Assembly: GCA_017539165.1 (NCBI GenBank)
Contig: JAFYHN010000084.1
Coordinates: forward strand, 43,106 to 107,105
Origin: Eubacterium sp.
GTDB taxonomy: Bacteria > Bacillota > Clostridia > Lachnospirales > Lachnospiraceae
Length of the DNA stretch: 64,000 nt
Direction of reading: 5' to 3'
The position numbers and the translations under genes are program-made. This document shows, one piece after another, positions 16,680 through 26,060 of this stretch. The notes beneath the pieces were generated by a model, which was given only the letters and a program-made list of their open reading frames with translations, did not search any database and was not told where the DNA came from. The stretch's first letter is position 1. The number at the start of each line of letters is the position of its first letter.

Positions 16680-18044
16680 ATGGTCAAATCACTTCATACA
16701 ACTGAAAACAGAGTTCCTGAGCCGGTCAGGCTTTCTGAGCTGGACTTTGCTTCTCCTTTTTTTGAGGGGCTTCAGTATAATGCTCCGGCTAGAGGTGTCT
16801 GGAACATAGTCCATACGGGAATGCTGATTCCGGATTCACATCAGGTTTATGTCTGTGCTCAGGGATGCCTTCGTGGTGTAATACTTACTGCTGCAGAGAT
16901 GAATGAAATGGAGCGTATGTCGTGGGTTGCACTTCGCGAAGAGGATATGTGGAATGGAGAGATGGAGAAGCGTGTTATCGAAGGCACTGCTCATATAGTT
17001 GACCAGCTTCAGGAAAGACCTCGCTGCGTACTTATTTATCTCAGCTGTATGCATATGTTCGAGGGCTGTGACTTCATGATGATAACTGACGAACTTAAGG
17101 AAATGTATCCCGATATTGACTTTGTTGAATGTTACATGATTCCGACGATGAGAAAGACTATGTCGCCGGATACTATGATGAAGATCAGTCTCTATGAGAA
17201 TGTAAAGAAACTGGAACAAGATACAGATCTTGTAGGAATTATTGGAACCAATCTTCCTAATGACAAAGAGTCAGATATCTGCCGACTTATAGAGTTGTCC
17301 GGCAAGAAGGTATGGGATATTACGGACTGTGAGAATTATGATGAATACCTGAGGCTTGGAGCGGCGGGGACTATTCTTTCGTATCTGAATGTTACAGATG
17401 CTGCGGCAAAACAGCTTACAGAGAGACTGGATGCTGACTGGGTTCGAATTCCGCTTCGTTTTGATGAGAAGAAACTAGATGAGAATCTGTATCTTCTGGG
17501 AGAAAAACTGGGACTTGGTCAAGGTGATGTTGATAGATTTATAACGGAAAGAAAAGATAAAGCATTTGAGGCACTGGATAGGGCACATGAACTAATAGGT
17601 GAGACCGAGATTGCAATAGACTACACGGCTTATCCTTATATATTAGAACTATCAGAGCTTCTACTGGAACATGGATTTAATGTGACTCAGATATATGCGG
17701 ACAACTTTCCTGCTGACGAGAAAGATGCTTTTGAAAGAATCATTTCTGATAAGGATAATGACAACATAAAAGTTTATCCGACAAACGACCCTGCAATGCG
17801 ATTTGCAGCAATGGGAGCTTTAAAGAGAGATACTGAAAGAGAAGACAAGATACTAGCTATAGGCCAGAAGGCAGCTTACTTCACGGGAACTTCGCATTTC
17901 GTAGATATCGTTGAGGGCGGTGGAATGTACGGATATGACGCGATAGAAAAACTGGCTGCTCTTATGGAAGACGCATTTTCAGCTCAGAAAGATACTAAGA
18001 AGATAATCAGTCATAAAGGATGGGGGTGCGATAGCTGCCTATGA
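16680..18044 (+). CDS. nitrogenase component 1-like subunit D1
   Basis: 454-residue NifD/NifE-superfamily protein. Near the N-terminus are Cys59 and Cys63 (VCAQGC), then LSCMHMFEGCDF (Cys123 and Cys130), in the places where NifD has P-cluster-type ligands. In the C-terminal domain GMYGYDA aligns with the NifD segment carrying the FeMo-cofactor His ligand (YHGFDG), but His is replaced, so a standard FeMo-co cannot be bound in the same way. The protein ends in GWGCDSCL, an unusual C-terminal CxxC. It starts 11 bp after NifH-like 1 and its stop overlaps the start of K1 by 4 bp. It probably forms a heterotetramer with K1 (inference from family). Confidence 0.85.
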   Translation: MVKSLHTTENRVPEPVRLSELDFASPFFEGLQYNAPARGVWNIVHTGMLIPDSHQVYVCAQGCLRGVILTAAEMNEMERMSWVALREEDMWNGEMEKRVIEGTAHIVDQLQERPRCVLIYLSCMHMFEGCDFMMITDELKEMYPDIDFVECYMIPTMRKTMSPDTMMKISLYENVKKLEQDTDLVGIIGTNLPNDKESDICRLIELSGKKVWDITDCENYDEYLRLGAAGTILSYLNVTDAAAKQLTERLDADWVRIPLRFDEKKLDENLYLLGEKLGLGQGDVDRFITERKDKAFEALDRAHELIGETEIAIDYTAYPYILELSELLLEHGFNVTQIYADNFPADEKDAFERIISDKDNDNIKVYPTNDPAMRFAAMGALKRDTEREDKILAIGQKAAYFTGTSHFVDIVEGGGMYGYDAIEKLAALMEDAFSAQKDTKKIISHKGWGCDSCL

Positions 18045-19219
18045 ATCAGACTGCTAGAATTATATCGATATATGCGGCCGACACCTCAGGAGTCTGCTCC
18101 GCACTCTATGAGTTCGGGGGAATGACAGTGATTCACGATGCGTCGGGCTGCAACTCAACATATACAACACATGATGAACCAAGATGGTACGATATGGACA
18201 GCATGATGTATATTTCCGGACTTACGGAAAATGACGCCGTAATGGGAAATGATGAAAAGTTTATCAGTGACCTGGCCAGAGCTGCTGAGGAACTGAAACC
18301 GGAATATGTTGCTATATGTGCGTCTCCGATGCCTGCCATGATCGGTATAGATATGGATGCTATAGCATATGAGGTTGAATCAAGAACAGGTATTCCTTCA
18401 TTTGATGTTAAGACAAATGGAATGCAGAGTTATATCACAGGAGCGGGGAATGCTTTTCTTAAGCTTGCTGAGAGATTTACAGAAGCACCTGATAAAAAAA
18501 ATAGTCACGGAAAAATAAAGGTAAATATCCTCGGAATGACTCCGCTGGATTTTCCTATTGGAACAGATAGAGAGATTCGTGAGTGGCTGGAAAGTGTTGG
18601 GTTTGAAGTGAATTCCTGTATCGGAATGGGCTGTTCACTTGCTGATGTAAAACGACTGGGAGATGGAGATGTAAGTCTTGTAGTTTCCTCTGTAGGACGT
18701 CCGCTGGCAGAATGGCTGAAGGATAGATTCGATATTCCTTTTGTTGTAGGCGTTCCATATGGAAATAAGTTTTCGTCTGTACTTGCCGAAAATCTTAGAA
18801 AAGTCAGAGGCGTTGAAACTGATGACGCTGAAGAATTAACGGATTCGGTTTCAGGACAGTATAGAATATATGATAGTAGGATTGCTGTAGTCGGAGAGAG
18901 TGTATTATCAACGTCACTAGCTGCTGCCATTTCACTTGAATATGGTCTGGGTACGAGGGTGCTTGAAACTGTCGGTGAGGGAGATATGTCTCAGCTTTCT
19001 CCATCAGACTATTCATGTGATGATGAAGATGAACTGGAAAAGGAACTCTCAAAGGCAGAGATAATAATAGGAGACCCTCTGTTTGAACCGATATGCAGAG
19101 GTAAAAAGTTTATTCGACTTCCGCATGATGCATTTTCGGGAAGATGCTTCCACAGAGAAGCAAAAAAACTGATTGAAACGCCAGATTATCTGGCACATGA
19201 TCTGATATCACAGGAGTAA
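18041..19219 (+). CDS. nitrogenase component 1-like subunit K1
   Basis: 392-residue NifK/NifN-like protein. The opening SGVCSALYEFGG, IHDASGC and AICASPMPAMIG align well with the three P-cluster cysteine regions of NifK (Cys19, Cys37 and the Cys of AIC), so a bridging 4Fe-4S or 8Fe cluster with D1 is likely. It is shorter than NifK (about 520) and lacks its N-terminal extension. It overlaps D1 by 4 bp and is followed 6 bp later by the second NifH-like gene. The presence of all three ligand positions here, unlike K2, suggests that D1K1 and D2K2 hold different clusters. Confidence 0.84.
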   Translation: MNQTARIISIYAADTSGVCSALYEFGGMTVIHDASGCNSTYTTHDEPRWYDMDSMMYISGLTENDAVMGNDEKFISDLARAAEELKPEYVAICASPMPAMIGIDMDAIAYEVESRTGIPSFDVKTNGMQSYITGAGNAFLKLAERFTEAPDKKNSHGKIKVNILGMTPLDFPIGTDREIREWLESVGFEVNSCIGMGCSLADVKRLGDGDVSLVVSSVGRPLAEWLKDRFDIPFVVGVPYGNKFSSVLAENLRKVRGVETDDAEELTDSVSGQYRIYDSRIAVVGESVLSTSLAAAISLEYGLGTRVLETVGEGDMSQLSPSDYSCDDEDELEKELSKAEIIIGDPLFEPICRGKKFIRLPHDAFSGRCFHREAKKLIETPDYLAHDLISQE

Positions 19220-19225
19220 TCATAG

Positions 19226-19990
19226 ATGATAAAGATAGCAATATATGGTAAGGGTGGAATAGGCAAGTCTACAGTTACATCAAACCTTTCTGCCGCTCTT
19301 GCCTCACTTGGAAAAAGAGTAATTCAGATTGGATGTGATCCCAAAGCAGATTCTACAGCGAATCTTCTTTCTGGAGATCCTGTTACACCTGTCATGAACT
19401 ACATGAGAGAATTCGATGAAGAACCTTCTTCTTTGAAGCAGATCACAAAGGAAGGATTCGGAGGGGTTCTCTGTATCGAAACAGGAGGACCTACCCCGGG
19501 GCTTGGATGTGCAGGACGAGGTATTATTACGACGTTCTCACTTTTAGAAGAGCTTGAACTATTTAAAACATTTAAACCGGATGCAGTTCTTTATGATGTA
19601 CTGGGTGACGTTGTCTGCGGTGGATTTGCCGCTCCTATCCGTGAGGGATATGCTGAAAAAGTTCTCATAGTTACGTCTGGAGAAAAGATGGCGCTTTACG
19701 CAGCCAATAACATAAATTCTGCGGTAAATAACTTCCAGGATAGAAGCTATGCTAAAGTCAGAGGAATCGTTATGAATCGGCGTGCAGTTGAAGGAGAGGA
19801 AGAGAAGGTTCGTGCATTTGCCGAAAAAGCAGGACTTCCTATTGTTGCTGATATCCCAAGGACAAATGACATCATACATTACGAAGATATGGGCAAGACT
19901 GTTATCGAGGGTGATCCTACTCTTGAAGTAAGCAAGAGATTCCTCGACCTCGCTCGTCTGCTTATAGAAGAAGACGCTGAAGGAAAATAA
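19226..19990 (+). CDS. NifH-like ATPase / reductase 2
   Basis: 254 residues, clearly a paralogue of the protein at 15919-16668 (same [15 protein letters not shown] opening). Walker A is at 8-15 and the cluster cysteines are in GLGCAGRG (Cys95) and DVVCGGF (Cys131). It is 6 bp after K1 and 6 bp before D2. Keeping two separate NifH-like genes, each at the head of its own D-K pair, implies two partner-specific electron donors, unlike nitrogenase, where one NifH serves both NifDK and NifEN. Confidence 0.92.
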   Translation: MIKIAIYGKGGIGKSTVTSNLSAALASLGKRVIQIGCDPKADSTANLLSGDPVTPVMNYMREFDEEPSSLKQITKEGFGGVLCIETGGPTPGLGCAGRGIITTFSLLEELELFKTFKPDAVLYDVLGDVVCGGFAAPIREGYAEKVLIVTSGEKMALYAANNINSAVNNFQDRSYAKVRGIVMNRRAVEGEEEKVRAFAEKAGLPIVADIPRTNDIIHYEDMGKTVIEGDPTLEVSKRFLDLARLLIEEDAEGK

Positions 19991-19996
19991 TCTTGA

Positions 19997-21295
19997 TTGG
20001 ATAAAATTATGGATAAAGCATATTACAGAACAACTTCACAGCTGGCAGAGTTGGGAGTTAATAACATTCCTGATGAAATGAAAAGCTCGGAGCATCTTAT
20101 CTATAGTTCTCCGGCCACACTCTCATTTAACTCTCCGGGAGCAAAGGGCTTCGGAGTAAAACGTGCAGGACTCGCTGTTCCGGATTCGGTAATGCTTCTT
20201 GTTTCACCGGGATGCTGCGGAAGAAATACATCGCTTTTCAGAGCAGAACCTCAGTATAGAGACAGATTCTTCTTTCAGCTTCTTGATGATACAGACATAG
20301 TAACGGGAAGACATCTGACTAAGATACCGCAGGCCGTAGAAGAGATGTTATCGGTACTTGATACACCACCTTCTGCTGTAATGATATGTATTACTTGTGT
20401 GGATGCGCTGCTCGGAACAGATATGGAACGCGTCTGTAGAAAGGTTACAGAGAAGACTGGAATACCTGCGGTGGCATGTTATATGTATGCTCTTACGAGA
20501 GAAAAGAGACTTCCGCCGATGGGGGCAGTCAGAACATCTGTTTACTCACTTCTGGAGAAGCTAGAAAAACGAAATTCTGCTGATATGAATATACTCGGTT
20601 ACTTTACTCCGGTATTTGACAGTTCCGAACTGTATCCTCTCCTGAAGTCGGTTGGAATTAAAAATATAAGAGAGCTTTCAAGATGCAAAAACTTTGAGGA
20701 ATATAAAGAACTCTCAAAGGCGAACTTTAATCTTGTTCTTAATATTGAGGCGCGTGCAGCTGCACAGGATATGCAGGAGAGACTGGGCATTCCATTTATC
20801 GAAATGTTGAGACTCTACAGACCTGAAAAAATCAGAAATCAATATAGACTTCTTGGTCAGGCTCTGGGTGTAAGTTTCGATGATGATAAGTACTATGAAG
20901 AGACAGTAAAAGTTATAAATGATTTTAAGAATAAGTATGGAAATGTCAGCTTTGCGGTTGGTGAGATCCAGAAGGGAGACCCTGTAGAGATGGCGCTTAT
21001 GCTTGTTGAAGAGGGATTCAAGGTCAAAGAGATATTTGCTACACTCGGAGAACTGAATTTCAGGTTTATGAAGAGACTTGCAGAGCTTAGTCCCGATACA
21101 AAAGTTTACTCGAATATGTCACCGACTATGCTTTCATATGAAGAAGAGAAAGTTGATGTTTATATCGGCGCTGACTGTGATTATTATCATCCGGACACGC
21201 CGGGCATAGAGTGGTGTGATGATGAAGAACCATTCGGCTATGATGGAGTAAGTAAACTCTTCAAGAGACTGGATGCTGTTTTAAGCTCTGAGTGA
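19997..21295 (+). CDS. nitrogenase component 1-like subunit D2
   Basis: 432-residue NifD/E-like protein. Ligand-region cysteines are in SPGCCGRN (Cys73, Cys74) and CITCVDALLG (Cys131, Cys134). No Cys is present where NifD has its first P-cluster ligand. The segment equivalent to the cofactor His region reads EPFGYDG, again without His. A C-terminal GADCDYYHP resembles a metal-binding stretch but this is only an impression. ATG 19997 lies in TTGGATAAAATTATGG with weak upstream GG; the Met five codons later (MDKAYY, 20009) is an alternative. It lies between NifH-like 2 and K2. Confidence 0.82.
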   Translation: MDKIMDKAYYRTTSQLAELGVNNIPDEMKSSEHLIYSSPATLSFNSPGAKGFGVKRAGLAVPDSVMLLVSPGCCGRNTSLFRAEPQYRDRFFFQLLDDTDIVTGRHLTKIPQAVEEMLSVLDTPPSAVMICITCVDALLGTDMERVCRKVTEKTGIPAVACYMYALTREKRLPPMGAVRTSVYSLLEKLEKRNSADMNILGYFTPVFDSSELYPLLKSVGIKNIRELSRCKNFEEYKELSKANFNLVLNIEARAAAQDMQERLGIPFIEMLRLYRPEKIRNQYRLLGQALGVSFDDDKYYEETVKVINDFKNKYGNVSFAVGEIQKGDPVEMALMLVEEGFKVKEIFATLGELNFRFMKRLAELSPDTKVYSNMSPTMLSYEEEKVDVYIGADCDYYHPDTPGIEWCDDEEPFGYDGVSKLFKRLDAVLSSE

Positions 21296-21317
21296 AGAAT
21301 CTTATTGGAGACAGATA

Positions 21318-22430
21318 ATGAAAAAGATGTTAAAATACCTCTCGCCTTTTGCACCGGACCAGTCGGGTGTATGCGGAGTTTTATATGAACTCGGAGGGCT
21401 TATCGTAATATGTGATGCTGGTGGATGTACTGGTAATATATGTGGATTTGATGAGCCTAGATGGTTCACGAAGAAGAGCGCGGTTTTCAGTGCAGGACTT
21501 CGTGATATGGACGCAATCATGGGACGAGATGATAAACTGATAGAAAAGCTTTCAAAAGCGCAGGAGTCATTAAATGGCAGTTTTACTGCACTTGTAGCGA
21601 CACCGGTTCCTGCAGTTATAGGAACTGATATGAAGGCTCTTAAAAGAATGGCTGAGAAAAAGACTGGGGTTCCGTGCATATCAATAAATGCTATTGGAAC
21701 CAAGTATTACGATGAAGGTGAAAGCCAGGCATGGTTTGAACTGTTTAATGAATTTACTGAAAAAGCTGATGACTCTGTTGATGGTTCGGATTATAAAAAC
21801 ATGGTCGGAATCCTTGGAGCGACTCCGCTTGAGACAGGTTATTCTTCATCAGATGTACTGACTGAATTCTGCAGATCATATGGTATAGAGGAGTCAGTTA
21901 TCTTTGGTATCGGATCCGGACTGGAAGCAATAAAGAATGCCGGAATGCTTAAGAAGAATCTGGTCGTAAGTGCAGCAGGAATAAAAGCTGCAAAATATCT
22001 GGAAGAGCATTTTTCAGTACCATACGAAGTTGGTTATCCATTTATTCCTGAAAGTGTGATAAATGAAGTAAGTGCTATCGTTGAGAAAAAAGAGCAGATA
22101 GATAAAATCCTTATCATTCATTCTCAGTTTGCTGCAAATGAACTTCGTAACAGAATCAGATCTCTTTCTTCTGATCCAGAAATCAAGATAGATATTGCAA
22201 CGTTCTTTATGTTTGATGATGATTATTCTGAAGAGGGTGATGTGAGACTTACAGGCGAAGATGATCTGTGGGATATAGCTGAGTCAGGAAAGTATGACCT
22301 TATAATAGCAGATACAGATATTAAGCGACTTCTTGATGCTGCGAAATATGATGGGAAGTATATAGCATTTCCGCAGTTTTCTATATCAGGAGTTCCGCTT
22401 GACTCTGGTAAGACACTATACCAGTACTAG
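21318..22430 (+). CDS. nitrogenase component 1-like subunit K2
   Basis: 370-residue NifK/N-like protein, paralogous to K1: shared SGVCG.LYELGG (Cys19), DAGGC (Cys37), a DEPRW motif and a D.IMG..DK motif. At the third ligand region it reads ALVATPVPAVIG, with no Cys where K1 has AIC. Extra cysteines at 32 and 42 might compensate. A GGAG is upstream of ATG 21318. It ends 23 bp before hypF. D2K2 may bind a cluster with fewer protein ligands, or a transient cluster as scaffold proteins do (inference). Confidence 0.82.
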   Translation: MKKMLKYLSPFAPDQSGVCGVLYELGGLIVICDAGGCTGNICGFDEPRWFTKKSAVFSAGLRDMDAIMGRDDKLIEKLSKAQESLNGSFTALVATPVPAVIGTDMKALKRMAEKKTGVPCISINAIGTKYYDEGESQAWFELFNEFTEKADDSVDGSDYKNMVGILGATPLETGYSSSDVLTEFCRSYGIEESVIFGIGSGLEAIKNAGMLKKNLVVSAAGIKAAKYLEEHFSVPYEVGYPFIPESVINEVSAIVEKKEQIDKILIIHSQFAANELRNRIRSLSSDPEIKIDIATFFMFDDDYSEEGDVRLTGEDDLWDIAESGKYDLIIADTDIKRLLDAAKYDGKYIAFPQFSISGVPLDSGKTLYQY

Positions 22431-22453
22431 ATGAAGGATTTGGAGATGGTCAG

Positions 22454-24850
22454 ATGCTGACATACAACATAAGAGTATATGGAATTGTGCAGGGCGTCGG
22501 CTTCAGACCATTTGTCAGCCGGACCTGTAAAGAAAATGGAATAAAGGGAACTGTTGCAAATAAGGGTTCTTATGTTGAGATATTTGCTCAGGGAGAAGAA
22601 GAATGTGTTAACAAGCTTTTGGGAGCGTTAAATAATTCTCCTCCGGAAAGATCAAATATCCTGAATATTATAAGCCATGAGTGTGAAACTCAGGAATTTG
22701 ATTCCTTTGAGATAATAGAAAGCGAGAAAGACGTAGGTGATATCTTTGTTTCTCCAGACATTGCAATCTGTGACAAATGTAAAAAGGAACTGTATGATCC
22801 GAAAAACAGAAGGTATATGCATCCTTTTATAAACTGTACGAATTGCGGACCACGACTTACCATACTGGATTCCATGCCGTATGACAGGGAAAGAACCAGC
22901 ATGAAAGATTTTAAGATGTGTCCTGAATGTGAGTATGAATATACTCACCCTGAAACAAGACGTTACGATGCACAGCCGGTATGCTGTCCGGACTGTGGGC
23001 CGAAAGTTTATCTCTTGAAAACAGGACTAAGTGATGGCAATACGGGAAAAGTCAGTGAGAGAATATCTGAAGGCGAAGAAGCAATCACTGCTGCAAGGCG
23101 GGCTCTTTCGGAAGGTAAGATAGTAGCTATAAAAGGAATCGGTGGATTCCATCTTGCGTGTGATGCAAAGAATGAAGAAGCTGTTTCAAGACTTCGACTA
23201 TTGAAGCATAGACCGATGAAGCCATTTGCGGTGATGATGAAGAACATGGATACAGTTCTTCGAGAGTGTATTTTGTCGGAAGAAGCTAATGCTTTGGGGA
23301 AAGAGATAGATTCCAGAGCCAAAAGTAATTATCTTACTGGTTATCAAAAACCTATAGTACTTCTTTCAAAAAAGAATGAAGGTTCACTAGCCGACTCGGT
23401 AGCTCCGGATAATCCAAATGTTGGAGTCATGCTGCCGTACACACCTCTTCATATGCTGCTATTCGAGTATTTGGATGAATATGAAGTGTCTGACTGCCTT
23501 GTCATGACAAGTGCAAATGCCTCCGGTGCTCCGATATGCAGAACGGATGAGGATGCATTGAGTGAGATATCTGGTTTCACTGATTATATCCTTTCAAATG
23601 ACAGGGTGATCCGAACAAGAGCTGATGATTCGGTTATGGATTTTTATGCTGGAAAGCCGTATATGATCAGACGATCCAGGGGATTTGCTCCGCTTCCGGT
23701 TATGTTGGGCGATGGGACCAATAAACCGCTTAAGGGATGTGTTCTGGCAGTTGGTGGAGAGCTTAAGAATACATTTGCCATAGCAAAGGATTCTCTGATA
23801 TATCCGTCTGCGTATGTGGGAGATATGGAGGATATCAGAACGGTTTCTGCTCTGGAAGAGTCGATAGTCAGAATGGAAACACTTCTTGAGGCAAAGCCAA
23901 CAGCAGTTGTATGTGATCTGCATCCTAAGTATAATACTACTGCAGTTGCTGAGTCGCTGGGACTTCCGGTTATAAAGGTTCAGCATCATTATGCGCATAT
24001 CCTTTCCTGTATGGCGGAAAATGATTATCTGGATGAAGTTCTGGGAGTATCGTTTGACGGAACAGGTTATGGGACAGATGGAACGATCTGGGGAGGTGAA
24101 TTCCTGAGGTGCAGAGTTGATGGATTTGAGAGGCTGGGTCATATAAAACCATTTATCCAATCCGGTGGTGATCTGTCATCAAAAGAGGGTTGGAGGATCG
24201 CGGCATCTATTCTTGGGCATTTTGAAGAAAATAATGATACTAATGAAACAGATGAAGGTGATAAAAGTGCGGTGAAGATATGTGAGTCTTTGGGGATATG
24301 TTCACCGATGGAATATAGTCTTCTGAAAAATATGGCGAAGACGGGAGTTAATAGTATTCTTTCAACAAGTGCGGGACGACTTTTCGATGCGGTCAGTGCA
24401 GTACTTGGAATAAGAAGAAGTTCTACTTTTGAAGGGGAAGCCTCTACTGCTCTTATGTTTGAGGCTCAAAAATATTTAAAAAGTAATTCAGGGGAAAAGT
24501 GTAAGAATAATTATAGCGTCAGATCGCTGGATTATGACACAAATAAAGTAGTAAATGATATTGCAGGCAGATATCTGGATGGTGGAGACAAAGCAGAACT
24601 TGCGTTTTATTTCCACTATGCGCTTGCTGAGATAATAATGGAGACCTGTAGAAAACTGAGTTCTGAGACTGGTTTAAAAACTGTAGCTTTAAGCGGAGGA
24701 GTTTTCCAGAATAAGATTCTTCTCAGACTTACTGAAGATATGTTGAGACAACATGAACTTAAAGTTATCCGACATAGTCTTATTCCACCGAATGATGGTG
24801 GAATATGTGTTGGACAGGCTCTGGTGGGGATGATTAGTAATGAGTGTTAG
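22454..24850 (+). CDS. hypF: carbamoyltransferase HypF
   Basis: Makes the carbamoyl group (from carbamoyl phosphate) that HypE turns into cyanide. All family domains are present in 798 residues: acylphosphatase (GIVQGVGFRPF near residue 12), two zinc fingers (CDKCKKELYDP, CTNCGPR, CPECEYEY, CCPDCGPK), a YrdC-like domain (about 205-390) and a Kae1-like carbamoyl-transfer domain with HHYAH. Normally it serves [NiFe] hydrogenases, but no such subunit and no HypA or HypB is encoded here; it follows the second nitrogenase-like pair by 23 bp. GGAG lies before ATG 22454. It overlaps the next gene by 11 bp. Confidence 0.97.
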   Translation: MLTYNIRVYGIVQGVGFRPFVSRTCKENGIKGTVANKGSYVEIFAQGEEECVNKLLGALNNSPPERSNILNIISHECETQEFDSFEIIESEKDVGDIFVSPDIAICDKCKKELYDPKNRRYMHPFINCTNCGPRLTILDSMPYDRERTSMKDFKMCPECEYEYTHPETRRYDAQPVCCPDCGPKVYLLKTGLSDGNTGKVSERISEGEEAITAARRALSEGKIVAIKGIGGFHLACDAKNEEAVSRLRLLKHRPMKPFAVMMKNMDTVLRECILSEEANALGKEIDSRAKSNYLTGYQKPIVLLSKKNEGSLADSVAPDNPNVGVMLPYTPLHMLLFEYLDEYEVSDCLVMTSANASGAPICRTDEDALSEISGFTDYILSNDRVIRTRADDSVMDFYAGKPYMIRRSRGFAPLPVMLGDGTNKPLKGCVLAVGGELKNTFAIAKDSLIYPSAYVGDMEDIRTVSALEESIVRMETLLEAKPTAVVCDLHPKYNTTAVAESLGLPVIKVQHHYAHILSCMAENDYLDEVLGVSFDGTGYGTDGTIWGGEFLRCRVDGFERLGHIKPFIQSGGDLSSKEGWRIAASILGHFEENNDTNETDEGDKSAVKICESLGICSPMEYSLLKNMAKTGVNSILSTSAGRLFDAVSAVLGIRRSSTFEGEASTALMFEAQKYLKSNSGEKCKNNYSVRSLDYDTNKVVNDIAGRYLDGGDKAELAFYFHYALAEIIMETCRKLSSETGLKTVALSGGVFQNKILLRLTEDMLRQHELKVIRHSLIPPNDGGICVGQALVGMISNEC

Positions 24851-25796
24851 AAAAAAGTTAGTTGTATTTTTGGGTGCCTTTATCTGTTGTTTTTTGTGGG
24901 GAAGTGCATTCCCTGCGATAAAGTATGGGTACAAACTTTGGAATATTAAAAGTTTTCAGATATGGAGAATTATAAGATTTGCCGGAGTTAGATTCTTTCT
25001 GGCAGGAATAATAGTTATTATTCTGGGAAGTATTATTAGCAGGAAACCCCTTATACCGAAAAAAGGTGAATGGGGAAAAATAATGCTATTAAGCCTTTTT
25101 CAGACCATAGGACAGTATACATTTTTCTATATGGGTCTGGCGCATACAAAAGGAGTTAATGCAGCGGTAATAAATTCGCTGACTACATTTTTTGCGATAA
25201 TAATTGCAAGTCTTTTTATGCATATGGAGACTCTGACTTTTAGAAAAATCTTAGGATGTATATTTGGTTTTTCTGGAGTTTTTATGGTGAATATCACTCC
25301 GAATGGATTTGGCTTCAAACCATTGGGTGATGGACTTGTTATGTTATCGGCTGTGTGCTATGGAGTGTCATCATGTCTGATAAAGAAATATTCTGAAGAA
25401 CATGATACTGTTATGCTCAGTGGATATCAGTTTGCATTTGGAGGACTTGTAATGACAATACTGGGATATATCGGTATTGTAATAACGGGAGATTCAGCGG
25501 GTATGCCAATCCTGCAGTATTCAAGAAGCAATATGAAAGCTGTAATAGTACTTATATACCTGGCGCTTGTATCTAGTATTGCCTATACTCTTTGGGGATT
25601 ACTGCTTAAAAAGAATGACGTTTCCAGAGTATCGGTTGTTGGATTTATGACACCTGTGATCGCTGTGATACTTTCCGCTATATTCCTTAACGAAGCAGAT
25701 TCTCTTACTGTGGATTATATATTTGGATTGATATTGATAATTACAGGAATAATCATAGTCAACAGGAAGAATCATGTGGAAACAATAGATAATTAA
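24840..25796 (+). CDS. EamA/DMT-family membrane transporter
   Basis: 318 residues with about ten hydrophobic helices in two repeated halves, typical of the drug/metabolite (EamA) family: an opening FIWGSAFPAIK-like motif (FLWGSAFPAIKYG) and the second repeat ending in ILIITGIIIVNRK. The start ATG 24840 overlaps the hypF stop, so the two are translated together. It sits between hypF and hypC inside the operon. DMT members move amino acids, nucleobases and other small metabolites; here it might bring in a precursor or release a product of the pathway (inference). No substrate can be read from the sequence. Confidence 0.88.
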   Translation: MSVRKKLVVFLGAFICCFLWGSAFPAIKYGYKLWNIKSFQIWRIIRFAGVRFFLAGIIVIILGSIISRKPLIPKKGEWGKIMLLSLFQTIGQYTFFYMGLAHTKGVNAAVINSLTTFFAIIIASLFMHMETLTFRKILGCIFGFSGVFMVNITPNGFGFKPLGDGLVMLSAVCYGVSSCLIKKYSEEHDTVMLSGYQFAFGGLVMTILGYIGIVITGDSAGMPILQYSRSNMKAVIVLIYLALVSSIAYTLWGLLLKKNDVSRVSVVGFMTPVIAVILSAIFLNEADSLTVDYIFGLILIITGIIIVNRKNHVETIDN

Positions 25797-25820
25797 TTAA
25801 ATATATAGGAGGAAAAAACA

Positions 25821-26033
25821 ATGTGTGTAGGGCTTGCTGCCAGAGTAGTAAATGTGAAGGATGGCACTGCTGTTATTGATGCCGGTGGAGCTAAGAGAGA
25901 CGTAAGTGCGGAACTTCTTGAGGATCTTGAACCAGGTGATTATGTTATGGTTCATGCCGGTGTTGCTATAGCCAAGATAACAGATGACGATGCGGATGAA
26001 ACAATGAGCATTCTGAAGAGTCATGCCAGATAA
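25821..26033 (+). CDS. hypC: hydrogenase maturation chaperone HypC
   Basis: 70-residue small chaperone that with HypD holds the Fe(CN)2CO unit. The essential N-terminal Cys directly after Met (MCVGLAARV) is present, followed by the beta-barrel pattern GDYVMVHAGVAIAKI. In [NiFe] systems HypC passes the iron unit to the large subunit; none is present here, so the recipient is unknown. A very strong ribosome site (AGGAGG) suggests it is made in excess of the enzymes, as fits a carrier. It is 24 bp after the EamA gene. Confidence 0.95.
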   Translation: MCVGLAARVVNVKDGTAVIDAGGAKRDVSAELLEDLEPGDYVMVHAGVAIAKITDDDADETMSILKSHAR

Positions 26034-26060
26034 ACATCTGTATTATAACAGGAGCATAGG

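Noticed and set aside
15919-22430. True nitrogen-fixation genes (nifHDK/EN) or chlorophyll/F430 reductases
   Set aside because: No nifB in the window, no FeMo-cofactor His in either D protein, short NifH-like proteins, and neither tetrapyrrole nor methanogen genes; only superfamily membership is supported.
23594-24160. 188-residue minus-strand ORF inside hypF
   Set aside because: Long antisense frame over a well-conserved hypF region, with no ribosome site and a composition typical of a shadow frame.
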